A DNA stretch of 25,135 bases from Haplomitrium mnioides. Lineage: Eukaryota > Marchantiophyta > Haplomitriopsida > Calobryales. This document shows positions 1 through 9,934 of the stretch, piece by piece. The stretch covers positions 51,805 through 76,939 of the forward strand of contig JBNGIS010034131.1 of the NCBI GenBank assembly GCA_049999725.1, written 5' to 3'. The translations under genes were made by a program, and so were the position numbers. Every line of letters begins with the position of its first letter. Within the stretch, counting starts at the first letter, position 1. Below the pieces are notes generated by a model, which saw nothing but the letters and a program-made list of their open reading frames with translations, had not been told where the DNA came from and made no database searches.

Positions 1-758
1 TTGAATCAAGTCTAAAACTTGAACACGTTTCTTGTTTACAATCTTAATGCAATCTCCTTAGCTACTACCTTTTTTATTCAAAACTATGATACGTTTCTGT
101 AAATGCTTCGTTGAACTATGAAATATTTTAAATTGCTGGAACCTTTTTGAAAGCCTACATTCACTTTTGCTTGCATAGATTTTCAACTTAATTTGAAAGC
201 TTCTTTTCTTCTTGACATTTTAATTGAACCTCCTAAATCGATGCAATGTTTCTTTTTGTTTGTTTTTTTTGTTTACCATTGCAAACTCATTCCCTTGACT
301 TCTAGTCCCCTTAGGCTTTTTCTTTGTGTTTTGTAATATTTTTCCAACAAAAAAGTTTGAAAAAGCACCATGTGTACGTGCGTCTCAAGTTTGTTCAATG
401 AAACATATTCAAAATAGTTTCTTTGAACTTGTATTTAAACTTTTGCGCTTAGAATTGTAATCAATGATAAATGTAATTTTTTGATGAAAACTTACCGTAA
501 TTTTTATGATTTTAAACAAATTCGAGTTTTCAAATTTTTCGTAAAAACTAGTAATATTGATTGATTTTGCATAACAAAATTGACTTTCGCTCTATTATGA
601 TTGCTGAAATGACAAAAAACAAACCCAAAAAACTCATGTACTTTTTTTAAAAAATTAACCTCGTTTTTTATGTTTTTTGATTTGAAAAATCACAATTTTT
701 CCCCCAAAAAAAGTTCCTATTCTAAGTAGCATGTTCCTGGTTCAAAGTAGCGGCTATT
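1..758 (-). repeat. Left arm of a long inverted repeat (partner 23374-24118)
   Basis: Read on the minus strand, this segment matches 23374-24118 on the plus strand almost base for base at both ends and in the middle, for example caagaaacRtgttcaagttt at the outer part and gctactttgaaccaggaac at the inner end. Differences are scattered substitutions and small indels, so the copies are old. Homology stops sharply at 758 on the inner side. On the outer side it is cut by the window edge, so the full length is unknown. The inner end recurs in degenerate form at 11448-11489. I infer that the arm is the 5' end of a copy of the DUF7869-like element described below; a classical terminal inverted repeat is the alternative. 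Confidence 0.85.
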
Positions 759-1379
759 ATTAGTAAATTGCCTGAGTGTGTTAGTAGTGCATTGGTGGTG
801 AACTCTGGATGAGAGATGAATAGATTTTAATGGCTATTTCCGTAGAGCAATAAGAGAGGGGAGAGTAGAACAGTGACTTGTCGAGGTGTTATGACCTAGG
901 TAGGAAGTTTACGGATTTGTAATAGGACCTGCATTGGTTATCAGTTTCAACTTGTCTTCAATAAAGTGCTATTTGTAATATTGTATATGCATGTGATTCC
1001 ATTTACGCATTTGTCTTGGTTTGTCTTTCCCAGTTGAAACAACTAAAATTCAGATGATTCAAGTTATTTCAATTCTATTATAGGCTACTATTCCTGAGCC
1101 AAAAGACAAACCAGCATGCCAAAAGTTGTTTGTAGGTCCTTAGCCGGTCCTAGAGGAAGAAGCACCCTCACGATCCCTTGAGTCATGGTGGACCTCACTA
1201 CCACCACGACCAAGAGTATCCCTAGATAGCTCGATCAACGGGAATCCTTCCCTATCCCAACCGAGTTACTCATATCAAGAAGTTAGGCATTATACTACAA
1301 CATCGTACCAACCGAACAACAAGTAGGGCTCCTCCCCTATGCCATGGCCTTCAAGACTTAACAATTATCTAAGGTTTAG
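759..1379. other. Unassigned stretch between left arm and DUF7869-like core
   Basis: No gene can be supported here. 759-1082 is AT-rich and has a plus-strand AATAAA-like hexamer near 960. About 1083-1380 is noticeably richer in G and C and in Ser, Pro and Arg codons on the plus strand, but it has stops in every frame and matches no family I know. It may be a separate small insertion that removed the C-terminal end of the minus-strand DUF7869-like gene, whose homology fades near 1385. Confidence 0.4.
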
Positions 1380-1990
1380 GATTATACGATAGTTATAATG
1401 CCTCGCTAAGACTCGTAATCGTGAAAGCTTTGACACATTTCAAACATTTGGAGAATATGCTGAACATTTAATCAATTTCATCATAAATATGGCCAACCAT
1501 GAGAAATCCCACCTTTATTTTTTGGAAAACATTCTTGGCAACAAGGAGACTAAGATATCCAAATAAGATAGAACTCTTATTCTCTTATGTCGTATTGTCC
1601 AACTGAAGATACAAAGTCTGATGCATCAACCCTTCAAAGTGACATAATGTTTTATTGAGCACCATAATTTTCAAATTGGAATCACTAGTCAATATTCCGT
1701 AAGTTAAGAAGATTCTTGGAGAAAGAGCATGATTGAATATTAAAGCACCAACAACATCCACACCCACCAAACAATCTTTATCAATGTTTTTGGTGGCAAA
1801 GGCGAGTGTGGAATAGCTGTATTCTTTTGATCCATTCCATCAATGACAACTCCTAAATATTTTAGACCATCAGCATTATATTTTCTTCCATGGTTTGTAA
1901 GTTTTGTTCTTTCTTTTATTTGTTGGTCACGATGAAAAAAAAATTAGCGATTATATTTTATTGCATCATCACAAAGCATCAAAGAGATAA
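1380..1990 (-). pseudogene. DUF7869-like transposase-type protein, core domain (broken)
   Basis: On the minus strand, three blocks follow in the order and spacing I remember for DUF7869 proteins. VIDGMDQKNTAIPH lies at about 1823-1847 downwards, LYLQLDNTT then ENK at about 1591-1614, and GFLMVGHIYDEID then MFSIFS at about 1450-1503. The family form of the last, from memory, is GHTHEDID followed by QMFS. A basic stretch with HRDQQIKERTKL precedes the first block. The fold is plausibly RNase H-like with acidic catalytic residues, but that is inference. Damage: one frameshift between the first and second blocks, a stop in place of the residue before ENK, a stop where Gln is expected before MFS, and another after SLSEAL. 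The N-terminal half is at 9200-10755, on the far side of the chromovirus. The family name is from recall; the motifs are seen directly. Confidence 0.72.
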
Positions 1991-2461
1991 AAGTAGTTCA
2001 ATAAAACATTTGTTGATGTTTTGAACCTCAAAAGACAATCGTAGGTTTTAAAAATATTCAAATAAGCTTAAACAAATGTTTGGATCGGTAGAAGTGAAAA
2101 TTTATAAAAATATTAAAAATAAACTCTAATTGATTGAAATATATGAGAATCCTAATAATATTCACAATAAGTACTTGTCTTTGATTTGAAATAAGCAAAA
2201 TTTTCTAGAAGAGAAAAACAAGATTTTTGTATAGCGAGTCACAAACTAGAACTTCAATTTCAAAGATAACTTAACTCTTTGTTTGCAAATGATTAAAAAA
2301 CAATAATAGATCCTATATGTGCATAGAATAAGTGGAAACAAAAACTCATCCTATGAGCGTATAGGACCAAAAGCAACAACACCAATATCTTGGCTTGTTT
2401 TGCTTGTTGTCGTGACTAGATTTGAAAGAAACAAGAACAAAACCAATGCACACATAGGATT
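1991..2461 (-). other. AT-rich interior of the DUF7869-like gene (probable intron) with palindromic motifs
   Basis: No convincing coding frame is visible. Three copies of a palindrome-like motif, CCTATRYGYRYATAGG, lie at 2311-2326, 2350-2365 and about 2446-2460. The same motif recurs at about 8990-9005, 10560-10710, 24259-24502 and 24593-24612, tying this segment to the other parts of the element. The chromovirus inserted at 2461/2462. Confidence 0.45.
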
Positions 2462-2587
2462 TGTATAACAGCCACTAACTTTAGTAAGCAACAACTAAAA
2501 ATGGAAGTGCAATAGAGAAATAACCTATATCTAGAAAGCTATTACTAAGTTAGAGTATCAAAAAGCAAGTGCTATTATATAGAGAGT

Positions 2588-2779
2588 GATGCGTGGCAAG
2601 AGGAGTGAAAGTCAACGAATTAAAGTGAAAGAGAAAGTCTAGAAGAACTACTTTAGAAGAAGATATAGTCACATGACAAGCAGAAGACTAAAGCAAATAG
2701 AAGGTTTTTAGATAAGAACATGTGGCAGAAGAAGAACTAAAGAGAAATGGAAAGTTCTACAGATAAGAACACGTGGTAG
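2588..2779 (+). promoter_or_regulatory. Four G-box/ABRE-like units in the U3 of the 5' LTR
   Basis: Related words occur at 2588-2600 (gatgcgtggcaag), 2668-2680 (gtcacatgacaag), 2717-2728 (aacatgtggcag) and 2768-2779 (aacacgtggtag), each followed by purine-rich AGAAG sequence. The 3' LTR keeps four matching units, two of them perfect ACACGTGGC. ACGTGGC is the core bound by plant bZIP factors of abscisic-acid and light responses. A role in driving the element is inference. Confidence 0.55.
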
Positions 2780-2876
2780 AGGGAGAATAAAAGTAAATCG
2801 TGGTTCAATCAATGAGAGAGGAAAAACGGTGGTCCAATTAGAGGATGATAGAAAATGAACCAATAGAGTTTCGTCA

Positions 2877-2914
2877 CCTATATAAGCAAAGTGCTTTCCA
2901 CTTAGTATATAAAG
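2877..2914 (+). promoter_or_regulatory. TATA boxes of the 5' LTR
   Basis: Two TATA-type words, cctatataagc at 2877-2887 and tatataaag at 2906-2914, lie about 120-160 bp before the LTR end, as expected for the U3/R border. In the 3' LTR the first is mutated (tatgtaag), while the second is gtataaag. Confidence 0.5.
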
Positions 2915-3038
2915 AAGGGAGAGTGCTTTGTTGGGTATCACTTGACTTATGAGGTTTGTTTAGGTTTCTTGTGCGCTACTCTTGTATGTTATACTTGTGC
3001 TAGCTTGTTTGTGTAATGTAGGTGTGTAGTGTTACAAA

Positions 3039-3050
3039 TAGTATCAGAGC
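3039..3050 (+). other. Primer-binding site for initiator tRNA-Met
   Basis: tagtatcagagc begins two bases after the LTR end. It matches the plant consensus TGGTATCAGAGC at all but one position (G to A). This is the standard minus-strand primer site of plant LTR retrotransposons. Confidence 0.9.
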
Positions 3051-3734
3051 TTGGTCTTCTCTAAAAAGTGTGGATTACCTCTCTTTGGAGAAGTACTAAA
3101 ACCCTTTTGGAGTAGTGGAATCTCCATTTGTATTAACTCTTAAATAGTTAAAAACTCTCAATTTTCATGAGTAAATGATAGCGGATATCTCATCCTTTAT
3201 AAATGAAGACAAGGAGTTTTGACTTGATGCTATGGTAGTCAATGGATAGAGGAGCATTTGTACCTCTTAACATTCTTCTATGAAATTCTTTTAATATTCA
3301 TGTGTTTAACATTGATAAACATTTCTTTCGTCAAATTTTAGTGTATAATTTTGGCGATGATTTTATGGTTTTTGTGATGGAATCAAGAGAGTCTGTTATC
3401 TTACTCGTAGTAAATTATGATGTTACATAAAAGTGTTTTGTTTATGTTTTGTGGTAGATAGAAAATGGATTTGAACCAAACTCCTCTAAAAGAGTTCAAC
3501 TCCAAGTGTCATATTTCAATTAGAGTAATGTATAAGCAAATGCATCAAGATTTTCTTGTTTGTAAGTTTGGAGAGAGGTTTTGTAATTCAGTGCTAGTAT
3601 TAACTAAGCCTTTTATTTTACCAATTCTACATAGTTGGAATGTGTATGTATTCTTTTTGTATAAGTTACAGGTTGTTGAGTTGTGACAAAAAACGATGGA
3701 GGCAAACTCCAACAATTCAAAAGAAAGAACTTGA

Positions 3735-4745
3735 GTGATGGCAAAATTAGAAGAGCTTCAAGCAACTCTTTTAACAAGCCAACAACAAACAAATATGATA
3801 AAGGCGAAGATGGTAAAAATACGATTACAACAAGAGAATAGAGAAGGAACTCGAGAAACACTGCTTCAAAAGATGAGCAAGTCATGTAAAGTAGAGCCTT
3901 ATGGAGGAAGTCGTATGGTAGGTGTTGCAGAAGGGTAGATTTATCGAATGGAGATTCATATATTCTATAATCTGCATGCTTCAGATCTGGAGAAAGTGTT
4001 ATTTGCACAATCATTTTTAACGGAGCATGCATCTATTTGGCTACAAGGATGGGAGCGCCAATGAATGTATGAGGAGAACAACTTTTGTGGAGCGGGCGTT
4101 GTGGGAAACTAAGTGAGTAGGAAAGATATGTCTAGAGACTAGGTATTTACAGGATAACTTGACCAAGCAGGATCCGAAGTAGACTTCTCCGACACACAAA
4201 AAAACCATTGATTGGCCAAAGCGAGAAACTAGAGATGTATTATTAACAAAAGCACACAAAGATTCGAAAGTACGTGCATAGTCGTGTGGTTTACTACAAA
4301 ATTTCAAGATGGTAGACTATATATTGACCACAAGAACTAAGCTTTGGGAGTTAGATCAACAAGGGACCGTTGCAAAATACATTGAGGAGCTTCAAAGCCA
4401 ACAAGTCCAAATTGAAGATATGAGTTCAACCGAAGCCCTTGACAAATTTTTGTAAGGGTTAAAACAAAAGATTTGAGGAAAGTCATGATGCGCAACCCAA
4501 TTATGTTAACAAAGTTATCTCATTTGCTCAAAGAACCGAAGGCACACTATGCATTGTGAAAACAAGAGGGAATTATGGCCCCACACCTATGGAGCTGGGA
4601 AATATGAGAGGAAGGGATTTCAATCGCCCAAGCTACTAATAAGGAGGATCGCAAAATGCTACGGATTGGAGGATGGAAGATCAGTAAGAAACTAGAACAT
4701 GCTACAATTGTGGTCAAATATAATATATTGCACCCAATTGCATAG
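3735..4745 (+). pseudogene. gag: Chromovirus gag (capsid and zinc knuckle), broken
   Basis: A predicted coiled-coil N terminus (MAKLEELQATLLTSQQQ and following) starts at 3738. Downstream frames give ASDLEKVLFAQSFLTE and a stretch around 4370-4470 with VAKYIEELQSQQ and EALDKFL, which resembles the Retrotrans_gag domain that forms the capsid. PTPMELGNMRGR follows near 4580. A zinc knuckle at 4700-4741 reads CYNCGQI, stop, YIAPNC: the first two and last Cys remain, the Gly codon is a stop and the His is Tyr. There are several frameshifts and stops. Gag would package the element's RNA; this one cannot be made. Confidence 0.8.
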
Positions 4746-4754
4746 CAGTACAAC

Positions 4755-5450
4755 GTGATCAAAGGCAAGTGTTTTGACGACCACTTCATAATATCAACAA
4801 TGAAGAGGACCAAGAATGTTTGGGAAGAGATGAGCGCTAGTAAGAAACCCTCGTGCTTTTATTGGGATGAAGAAGAAAGGCAAGGAAAGATTTCAACAAA
4901 TCGAATATGTCATATAGATAAACAAAAGAATGGAGGATTGATTGTAGTTGATGGGTGGATGGAAGGATCTCCAATAAGGGTTTTGGTGGATTCCGGAGCA
5001 GAAGAAAATTATTTTTCACGAGCAATAGCACTAAAGCTGAAGCTACCCCTTGAGGAAGAAGAGCACGAGGTGGTTGAAATAGCAAATGGCCAAAGTGAGC
5101 CAATTGAAAGGTTGTCTCAAAGTATAACTACACATATGGGCAACTATCAAGAAAAGCTAGAATGGAAGATCACAACCCTAGCAAGATACGATGCGATTCT
5201 AAAAATGAGGTGGTTGAGAAGACATAACCTTCAAGTGGATTGGCAAAAGAAGACACTTATAACATCTCAATCAAAGATTTGGGGAGATCGAGTACGACCT
5301 TCTTCAAGACAACTACCTCTATATGTGATTGGAGAAAATTCAATAAAAAAAAAAAACAAGATGTGGTATTTTGGGAACTCATACGCGAGGTCAAAATTGA
5401 TAAGGAAGACTCCAAGCACAAAGTTCCACATTAGCTCCAAGAGGTCTTAA
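4755..5450 (+). pseudogene. pol: Chromovirus aspartic protease (retropepsin) domain
   Basis: This is the longest open stretch of the element, 231 codons. The active-site motif VLVDSGAEENYFS places DSGA at residues 79-82, and the downstream ILG-type block reads YDAILKMRWLRRHNLQVDW at about 145-163, the usual end of gypsy proteases. Retropepsin cleaves the Gag-Pol polyprotein. The catalytic triplet is intact, but the frame is separated from gag by a frameshift and runs into out-of-frame sequence before the reverse transcriptase. The start codon is only the first ATG of the open stretch, not a real initiator, because the domain belongs to a polyprotein. Confidence 0.88.
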
Positions 5451-6380
5451 AAGAGTTCCAAGATGTTTTTCCCAATGATCTACCTTATAGGTTGCCACCC
5501 AAATGATCCATTGATCACAAGATTGAGGTCACTCTAGGAAGTACTCCACCATGCAATGCACCATGTTGTTTGCCTTCTCATGAACTAGAAGAAGGCAAAT
5601 CTCAAATCTCTTCTTATGGTGCAATTTTATTTGTGAAAAAAGAAAGATGGGAGCATGAGGGTTTGTATTAACTACCGACCACTCAAACAACAAACAATGA
5701 AAAATAAATATCAATTACCAAGAACAGACAACTTATTTGATCAACTTCAAGGAGCAAATTATTTTACAAATTTGGATTTAAGAAGTGGCAATAACCAAAT
5801 CCAAATCGAGGTGATGTGTAGAAAACAACATTTCAAAGTCAATATGGGAATTTTGAATATCTTGTTATGTCATTTGGATTAACAAATGCATTTGCAACCT
5901 TTATGGATATTATGAATGATATTTTTAGATCCTGCCTATATAATTTTGTTATTGTCTTCTTGAACAATATTCTTATTTATAGCAAAAATCTTCATAAGCA
6001 TCAACAACACCTTTGTGCGGTGTTGAAGGTACTCCGAGACCACAAACTCTATGTTAAGATGTGAAAATGTGAAATAAAAAAGAGGGAGATTGACTACTTA
6101 GGTCACATTGTAAGTGTAGCAAGAATTCAAGTAATGGATGAGAAAGTCGAGGCCATTCAAAAATGGGAAGCTCCTAGTGATCAAATACAACTAAGAGAAT
6201 TTTTGGGGCTAACTGGGTTCTACCATTGATTTGTGAAAGGTTTTGTACAAATAGAGGAACCATTGACCAATATGCTTAAGAAAAATCACGCGTGAACATG
6301 GGGAGTTGTAGAAAAAATAACATTTCAAGCATTGAAGAAATCAATTCTTCATGCTCATATTCTCATATAGTACGACTCTA
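5405..6380 (+). pseudogene. pol: Chromovirus reverse transcriptase, catalytic Asp pair lost
   Basis: Fragments in several frames follow the gypsy order: LKEFQDVFPNDLP near 5450, YGAILFVKK near 5615-5640, [10 protein letters not shown] from 5658, [20 protein letters not shown] near 5720-5775, [16 protein letters not shown] from 5870, and the catalytic block VIVFLNNILIYSKN at about 5948-5990, then DYLGHIVS and REFLGLTGFYH near 6090-6230. The block expected as FLDDILIYS reads FLNN: both catalytic Asp codons (5963-5968) have become Asn by G-to-A changes. About 20 residues appear to be missing between HELEE and YGAIL. The enzyme would copy element RNA to DNA; this copy is dead. Confidence 0.9.
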
Positions 6381-6745
6381 AATGATTAAAACTTTCAGTT
6401 GATGTATAAAAAAAACTATAAGCAGGGTTTTGCAATAAGAGTGGGAGGATGGTTGGCACCTTATTGCTTTTTTTTTAGAAAGCTTAGCGATTCAGAACAA
6501 AATTACTATACCACGGAGCAGGAGGAATTAGCGATTGTATTATCGACCAAGAATTGGAAGCACTATCTAGGAGATAGGTAGTTTATTGTTTAGACTTATC
6601 ATAAACCTCTACTCTATCTAGAAACACAAAACAAGCTTTCTAAAGACCAGATTCGATGGGCGGAGTGGCGACAACACTTTCATATGAAGATAGTATATGT
6701 CGAAGGAAAATGAAAAATTGCAGATGCTTTGACCCGTATCTCTCA
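6381..6745 (+). pseudogene. pol: Chromovirus RNase H domain
   Basis: Recognisable blocks are FFRKLSDSEQNYYTTEQEEL from about 6470, AIVLSTKNWKHYLGDR up to 6578, then after a stop TYHKPLLYL, QIRWAEWRQHF, KIVYVEGK and IADALTR. They correspond in order to the SRKLS..E.NY, ALKHWRHYL, TDH.sLkyl, R..RW and ADALSR blocks of gypsy RNase H, which degrades the RNA strand during reverse transcription. The Asp of the TDH block is Tyr here, and stops lie at about 6579, 6591 and 6711. Confidence 0.85.
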
Positions 6746-8040
6746 ACTTAACATCTTGTCAAAAGTCACAATTCATCCTACATTGTGGACAGTAATGTTG
6801 GTTGTAGTCAAAGGAGATGAAGAGATTATTGTTGCACAACAAAAGAAGTTGGTGAAAATGGTAAGAGGTTTGATTTTCTTCCAAGGCAAGTTATGGGTTC
6901 ATAATAATATCCAACTTTTCTATGAAGTTTTGTATGAAGCACATGATTCTGAAATTGGTGGACATGTTGGAATTGAGAAGACATTGGACAATATTCAATG
7001 TGTTTATTATTGGCTCAAGATGCACCAAGATGTAGAGGCATATGTTTGGAGTTGTTTGGCTTGTCAATAGAGCAAATCTACCAATCTTAAACGTGGAGGC
7101 TTATTGCAACCACTTCATATCCCCAATCGACGTTGGGAACATGTGAGTATGGATATTGTATGTGAGCTCTCGTGTACTTCTACAAGTTATGATGCTATCG
7201 TTGTTTTTGGTGGACAAACTAAGCAAAATGATCCATATTCGTCCAACGACCTAGTTAGTGACATCACCAAAGTTAGCTCGCATTTATTTGGAAGCAGTTT
7301 ACTCTCATCATGATCTCTCTAAAGTAATTATTTATGATTGCAGAACTCAATTCACTAACGTGTTTTGGTGCACAATATTTTTTCTCTTAAAACCAAATTA
7401 GCCATGTCTGCTACCTACCACTCTAAATCTGATGGTAAAATTGAATATGCCACCCGTATGATTGAAGATATGTTGCAAGCATTTACCTTAGAAGAACAAG
7501 AAGAATAGGATTGGCTGCTACCTCTTGTAGAGTTCTCTTACAATAACTCTATCAATAGTTCCACAAAAGCCACACCTTTCTGTTTGATGTATGGTGAGCA
7601 TCCCACCACGACCTCTAGTCTTCAACATGCCTCATCGTCCACCTCCAAGAATCCAACTGCTGGTGATCTTCTACATCGCCTCCACCACGAAATTCAACGA
7701 GCCAAGGAAAAACTTGAAGTTGCTTGTAATCAGCAAAAGCAATATGCTGATGCTCATTGTCGGGAGGTTACTTTTGCTATAGGCGACCAAGTCTGGGTCT
7801 TTACTTCCAATCTTCCTTTACTTCATTCTCGTAAGCTTAATGCTCACTTTATTGGCCCTATTTCTATTTTTGTTCGCATTGGAGAAGGGATCTATTAGTT
7901 GGTTCTACTTTCTCACATGAAGATTCATCCAGTCTTTCATGTCTCTTTACTATGGGCTTTTGTTCTTTGTTCTTCCTCTTTTACAAATACCCAACCACCC
8001 TCTCCACCGCCTAAACTTGTTGATGGTCATGAGGAGTTTG
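6746..8040 (+). pseudogene. pol: Chromovirus integrase
   Basis: The HHCC zinc-binding region lies at 6942-7064 (His in EAHD and GGH, Cys in SCLACQ), followed by a stop. The core keeps all three acidic residues: MDIV with Asp at 7152-7154, IIYDCRTQF with Asp at 7335-7337 and SDGKIEYA with Glu at 7443-7445. Then come EFSYNNSINSSTKATPF and YGEHPTT, then the GKL-type C-terminal block GDQVWVF, LHSRKLNAHFIGPISI and HPVFHVSLL. Integrase inserts the cDNA into the genome. A frameshift after DAIVVF and stops near 7068, 7507 and 7897 break it. Confidence 0.9.
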
Positions 8041-8074
8041 AGGTCGAATAGCTCTTGAAGAAATGTACAGGGCA

Positions 8075-8231
8075 TTGTGGTCTTTGTGAGATTGTGGAAT
8101 ATTTGGTTCGTTAGAAAGGCTAACTCTTTTACAATGCCACTTGGGAGCTCTTGGAGAATTTGGCTAATGCATCCGCACTTGTTCACTCTTTTGAGACCTT
8201 TGTTACTTGCAACGAGAACATTGCATCTTAA
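8075..8231 (+). pseudogene. C-terminal chromodomain of the integrase
   Basis: After the integrase, one frame reads CEIVEYLVR, stop, KG, stop, LFYNATWELLENLANA, matching the chromodomain pattern of YLVKWKGY followed by TWEP.ENL. The first stop replaces the Trp of VKWKG (TGG to TAG). The frame ends with TAA at 8229-8231, directly at the polypurine tract. The domain defines chromoviruses and is thought to guide integration to marked chromatin. Confidence 0.82.
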
Positions 8232-8243
8232 AAGAAGGAGGAT
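8230..8243 (+). other. Polypurine tract of the chromovirus
   Basis: aaaagaaggaggat ends immediately before the TG of the 3' LTR and overlaps the pol stop codon. It would prime plus-strand DNA synthesis. Confidence 0.85.
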
Positions 8244-8818
8244 TGTAATAGTCACTAACTTTAGTAAGCAACAACTAAAAATAAAAGTGCAATATAAAGT
8301 TAACTATGTCTAGAATGCCATTACTAAGTTAGAGTTTTAAAAAATGAGTGTTATTATAGAGAGAGTGACATGTGGCAAGAGGAGAGAAAGTCAACAAACT
8401 AAAGTGAAAGAAAAAGTCTAGTAGAAAGACTACTTTAGAAGACGATAAGAACACGTAGCAAGCGGAGGATTAAAGCAAATAAAAGGTTCTAACATCAAGA
8501 CACGTGGCAAAAGAAGAACTAAAGAGAAATGAAAGGTTCTAAAGATATAGACACGTGGCTGAAAAAGAATAAAAGTAAAGGGTGGCCCAATCAATAAGAG
8601 AGGGAAAAAGGTGGTCCAATTAGAGGAGGATAGAAAAGGAACCAATGGGGTTCCACCACCTATGTAAGCAAAGTGATTTCCACTTAGTGTATAAAGAAGG
8701 GAGAGTGTCTTGTTGGGCATCTCTTATCTTGTGGGGTTTGTTTAAGTTTTTTGTACGCTACTCTTGTATGTTGTACCTATGTTAACTTGTTTGTGTAATG
8801 TATGTGTGTAGTGTTACA
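8244..8818 (+). repeat. 3' LTR of the chromovirus
   Basis: It begins TGTAATAGTC, ends TGTTACA and is 575 bp, aligning along its length with 2462-3036. G-box-like units lie at 8367-8379, 8449-8462, 8499-8510 and 8550-8561, the last two with perfect gacacgtggc. The first TATA word is mutated to tatgtaag; gtataaag is kept. Confidence 0.93.
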
Positions 8819-9199
8819 ATTTGCAAACAACAAAAACGATTCTTGCTACTATTATCTAGTAATGAGTCTTCATTCAAAGAAAAAAAAAAAAGCAAAACTT
8901 GGTGCAAGGCTAAGGTCACCACCAACAATAAGATCCATATACTCACTTTTTTTGACTCCTGACAAGGCTTGGATTCAAACTAAAAACAACATACCTTATG
9001 CGAGCATAGACTCTATTCTTACAACTCAAGTTGCTAAGGTTTATTTGACTCAAATATCGTTTGTTGAACAACTTAACAAAACAAATATCTTTTGGCACTA
9101 AGTTGAGAAAGCAAAACATCTCTAGAACTAAGCTTTGAGTTTAGTAAAAAGAGCATCAAATAACTGTAGGTTGAATTCAAAAGAGAAGAGATTTGTTAC
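8819..9199 (-). other. Intron-like segment of the DUF7869-like gene
   Basis: On the minus strand it opens with a possible splice donor, AAAG then GTAAC, at 9195-9200, exactly where the coding homology of 9200-9640 ends. It is T-rich, with a 12-bp homopurine run in plus orientation at about 8879-8891, and has no sustained frame. A TATGCGAGCATAG motif lies near 8998-9010. The chromovirus lies at its far edge. The intron reading is an inference. Confidence 0.4.
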
Positions 9200-9640
9200 C
9201 TTTGTTAGACTCCAGGACAGATTTTTCTTGCAATGACGTTATTTCTTTGCATGCTTCACAAACAACAAATTTATTGCAATTTGGAATTTTAACATTTGGA
9301 AAAAGTGTTTTCCAATGTTTTGTAAAACCTGAAAACTAATAATACAATTGGGATCTTTCTCTTTTCAAAAAAGTTGTGTAGTAGTCATAAACTTCCAATT
9401 TCGTAAAATTATTGAGCAAGTTATAAACTTTGTGAGTGGGCATTCTCTTGCAATGTCTCTGAAAAAAATTGTCTATCCATTCACGCACAATTACTCTTTT
9501 AACATATAATTCTCTTTTTCCAAAAATGCCTCTAGGATTTGCGTTTTTGAGATTTTGAATCCTTTGGATTCTATCATTCTCTACTGATAATATTAATGTG
9601 AAGGCTCTTCTACAGACAACGGTACCTCCAAGAAAAGTGA
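9200..9640 (-). pseudogene. DUF7869-like protein, conserved middle segment with Cys motif
   Basis: One minus-strand frame runs about 145 codons with a single internal stop (TAG, plus 9336-9338). Blocks in order are GTVVCRRAFTLIL, ANPRGIFGKRELY, VREWIDNFFQRHCKRMP, FTKLEVYDYYTTFLKRERS, then after the stop FTKHWKTLFPNVKIP and NKFVVCEACKEITSL. I recall the same order in DUF7869 proteins: VCR.AF near a short helical region, then F...W...FP..K.P, then F..C..C. The CEAC pair probably binds zinc. The segment ends at a good-looking splice donor. This is the best-preserved coding piece of the gene. The family link is recall, the coding bias is plain to see. Confidence 0.7.
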
Positions 9641-9689
9641 ATCAACTATCAACATCCGAGTCTTTTCTTGGAATTCCTCACTACAATGT

Positions 9690-9897
9690 GGTATCTTGAT
9701 TCTTCATGCTTTGTCAAAAATATGTTTCTCTTACACTTTTCAAAAAATTAGTCTTGCACAACAACAAAAAATTATTTCGGCAACATAAAATTCTCATCAA
9801 TTTCAAAATTTTTATTGGATGGAGCTTTTTCTTTTCAAAGCTCTTGTCATGATGGACTTTCCACAAATAATTTTCATGTAAAGTGTTTACCCATTTG
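9690..9897 (-). pseudogene. DUF7869-like protein, CC-motif segment
   Basis: A minus-strand frame gives GVNTLHENYLWKVHHDKSFE, then MRILCCRNNFLLLCKTNFL, then KSVRETYF and a stop. The CCRNN...C...V..R pattern resembles the paired-Cys block that precedes VCR.AF in DUF7869 proteins as I remember them. It is joined to the flanking segments only by frameshifts, so exon limits are uncertain. Confidence 0.55.
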
Positions 9898-9934
9898 GGT
9901 TTTGGCCCAAATAAGGAAATCTATGTAGTGTTGG

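Larger units (their letters stand above)
2462..3036 (+). repeat. 5' LTR of the chromovirus
   Basis: It begins TGTATAACAG and ends TGTTACA, close to the TGTAACA...TGTTACA inverted ends expected. It aligns along its full length with 8244-8818. TATA-like boxes are at 2877-2887 (cctatataagc) and 2906-2914 (tatataaag), with a CCAAT word near 2850. Four G-box-like units lie upstream (2588-2779). Confidence 0.93.
2462..8818 (+). mobile_element. Ty3/gypsy chromovirus, full length, inactive
   Basis: Two 575-bp LTRs (2462-3036 and 8244-8818) flank an internal region with a tRNA-Met primer site, gag, protease, reverse transcriptase, RNase H, integrase, a C-terminal chromodomain and a polypurine tract, in the gypsy order. 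The LTRs differ by many substitutions, so the insertion is old. Every open reading frame is broken and the reverse transcriptase catalytic aspartates are lost. It sits inside the minus-strand DUF7869-like gene. A clean 5-bp target duplication is not visible: ggatt precedes the left LTR and atttg follows the right one. The word atttg also occurs at 2459-2463, overlapping the LTR start. Confidence 0.95.

Noticed and set aside
759-1082. 3' untranslated region of a plus-strand host gene, suggested by AATAAA near 960
   Set aside because: No coding sequence precedes it; the hexamer alone is common in AT-rich DNA.
3613-4032. Minus-strand open frame of 139 codons
   Set aside because: It is the antisense shadow of the chromovirus gag region.
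2457-8823. atttg as the target duplication of the chromovirus
   Set aside because: The left copy (2459-2463) overlaps the TG that must belong to the LTR. The bases properly outside the two LTRs do not match, so no duplication is claimed.
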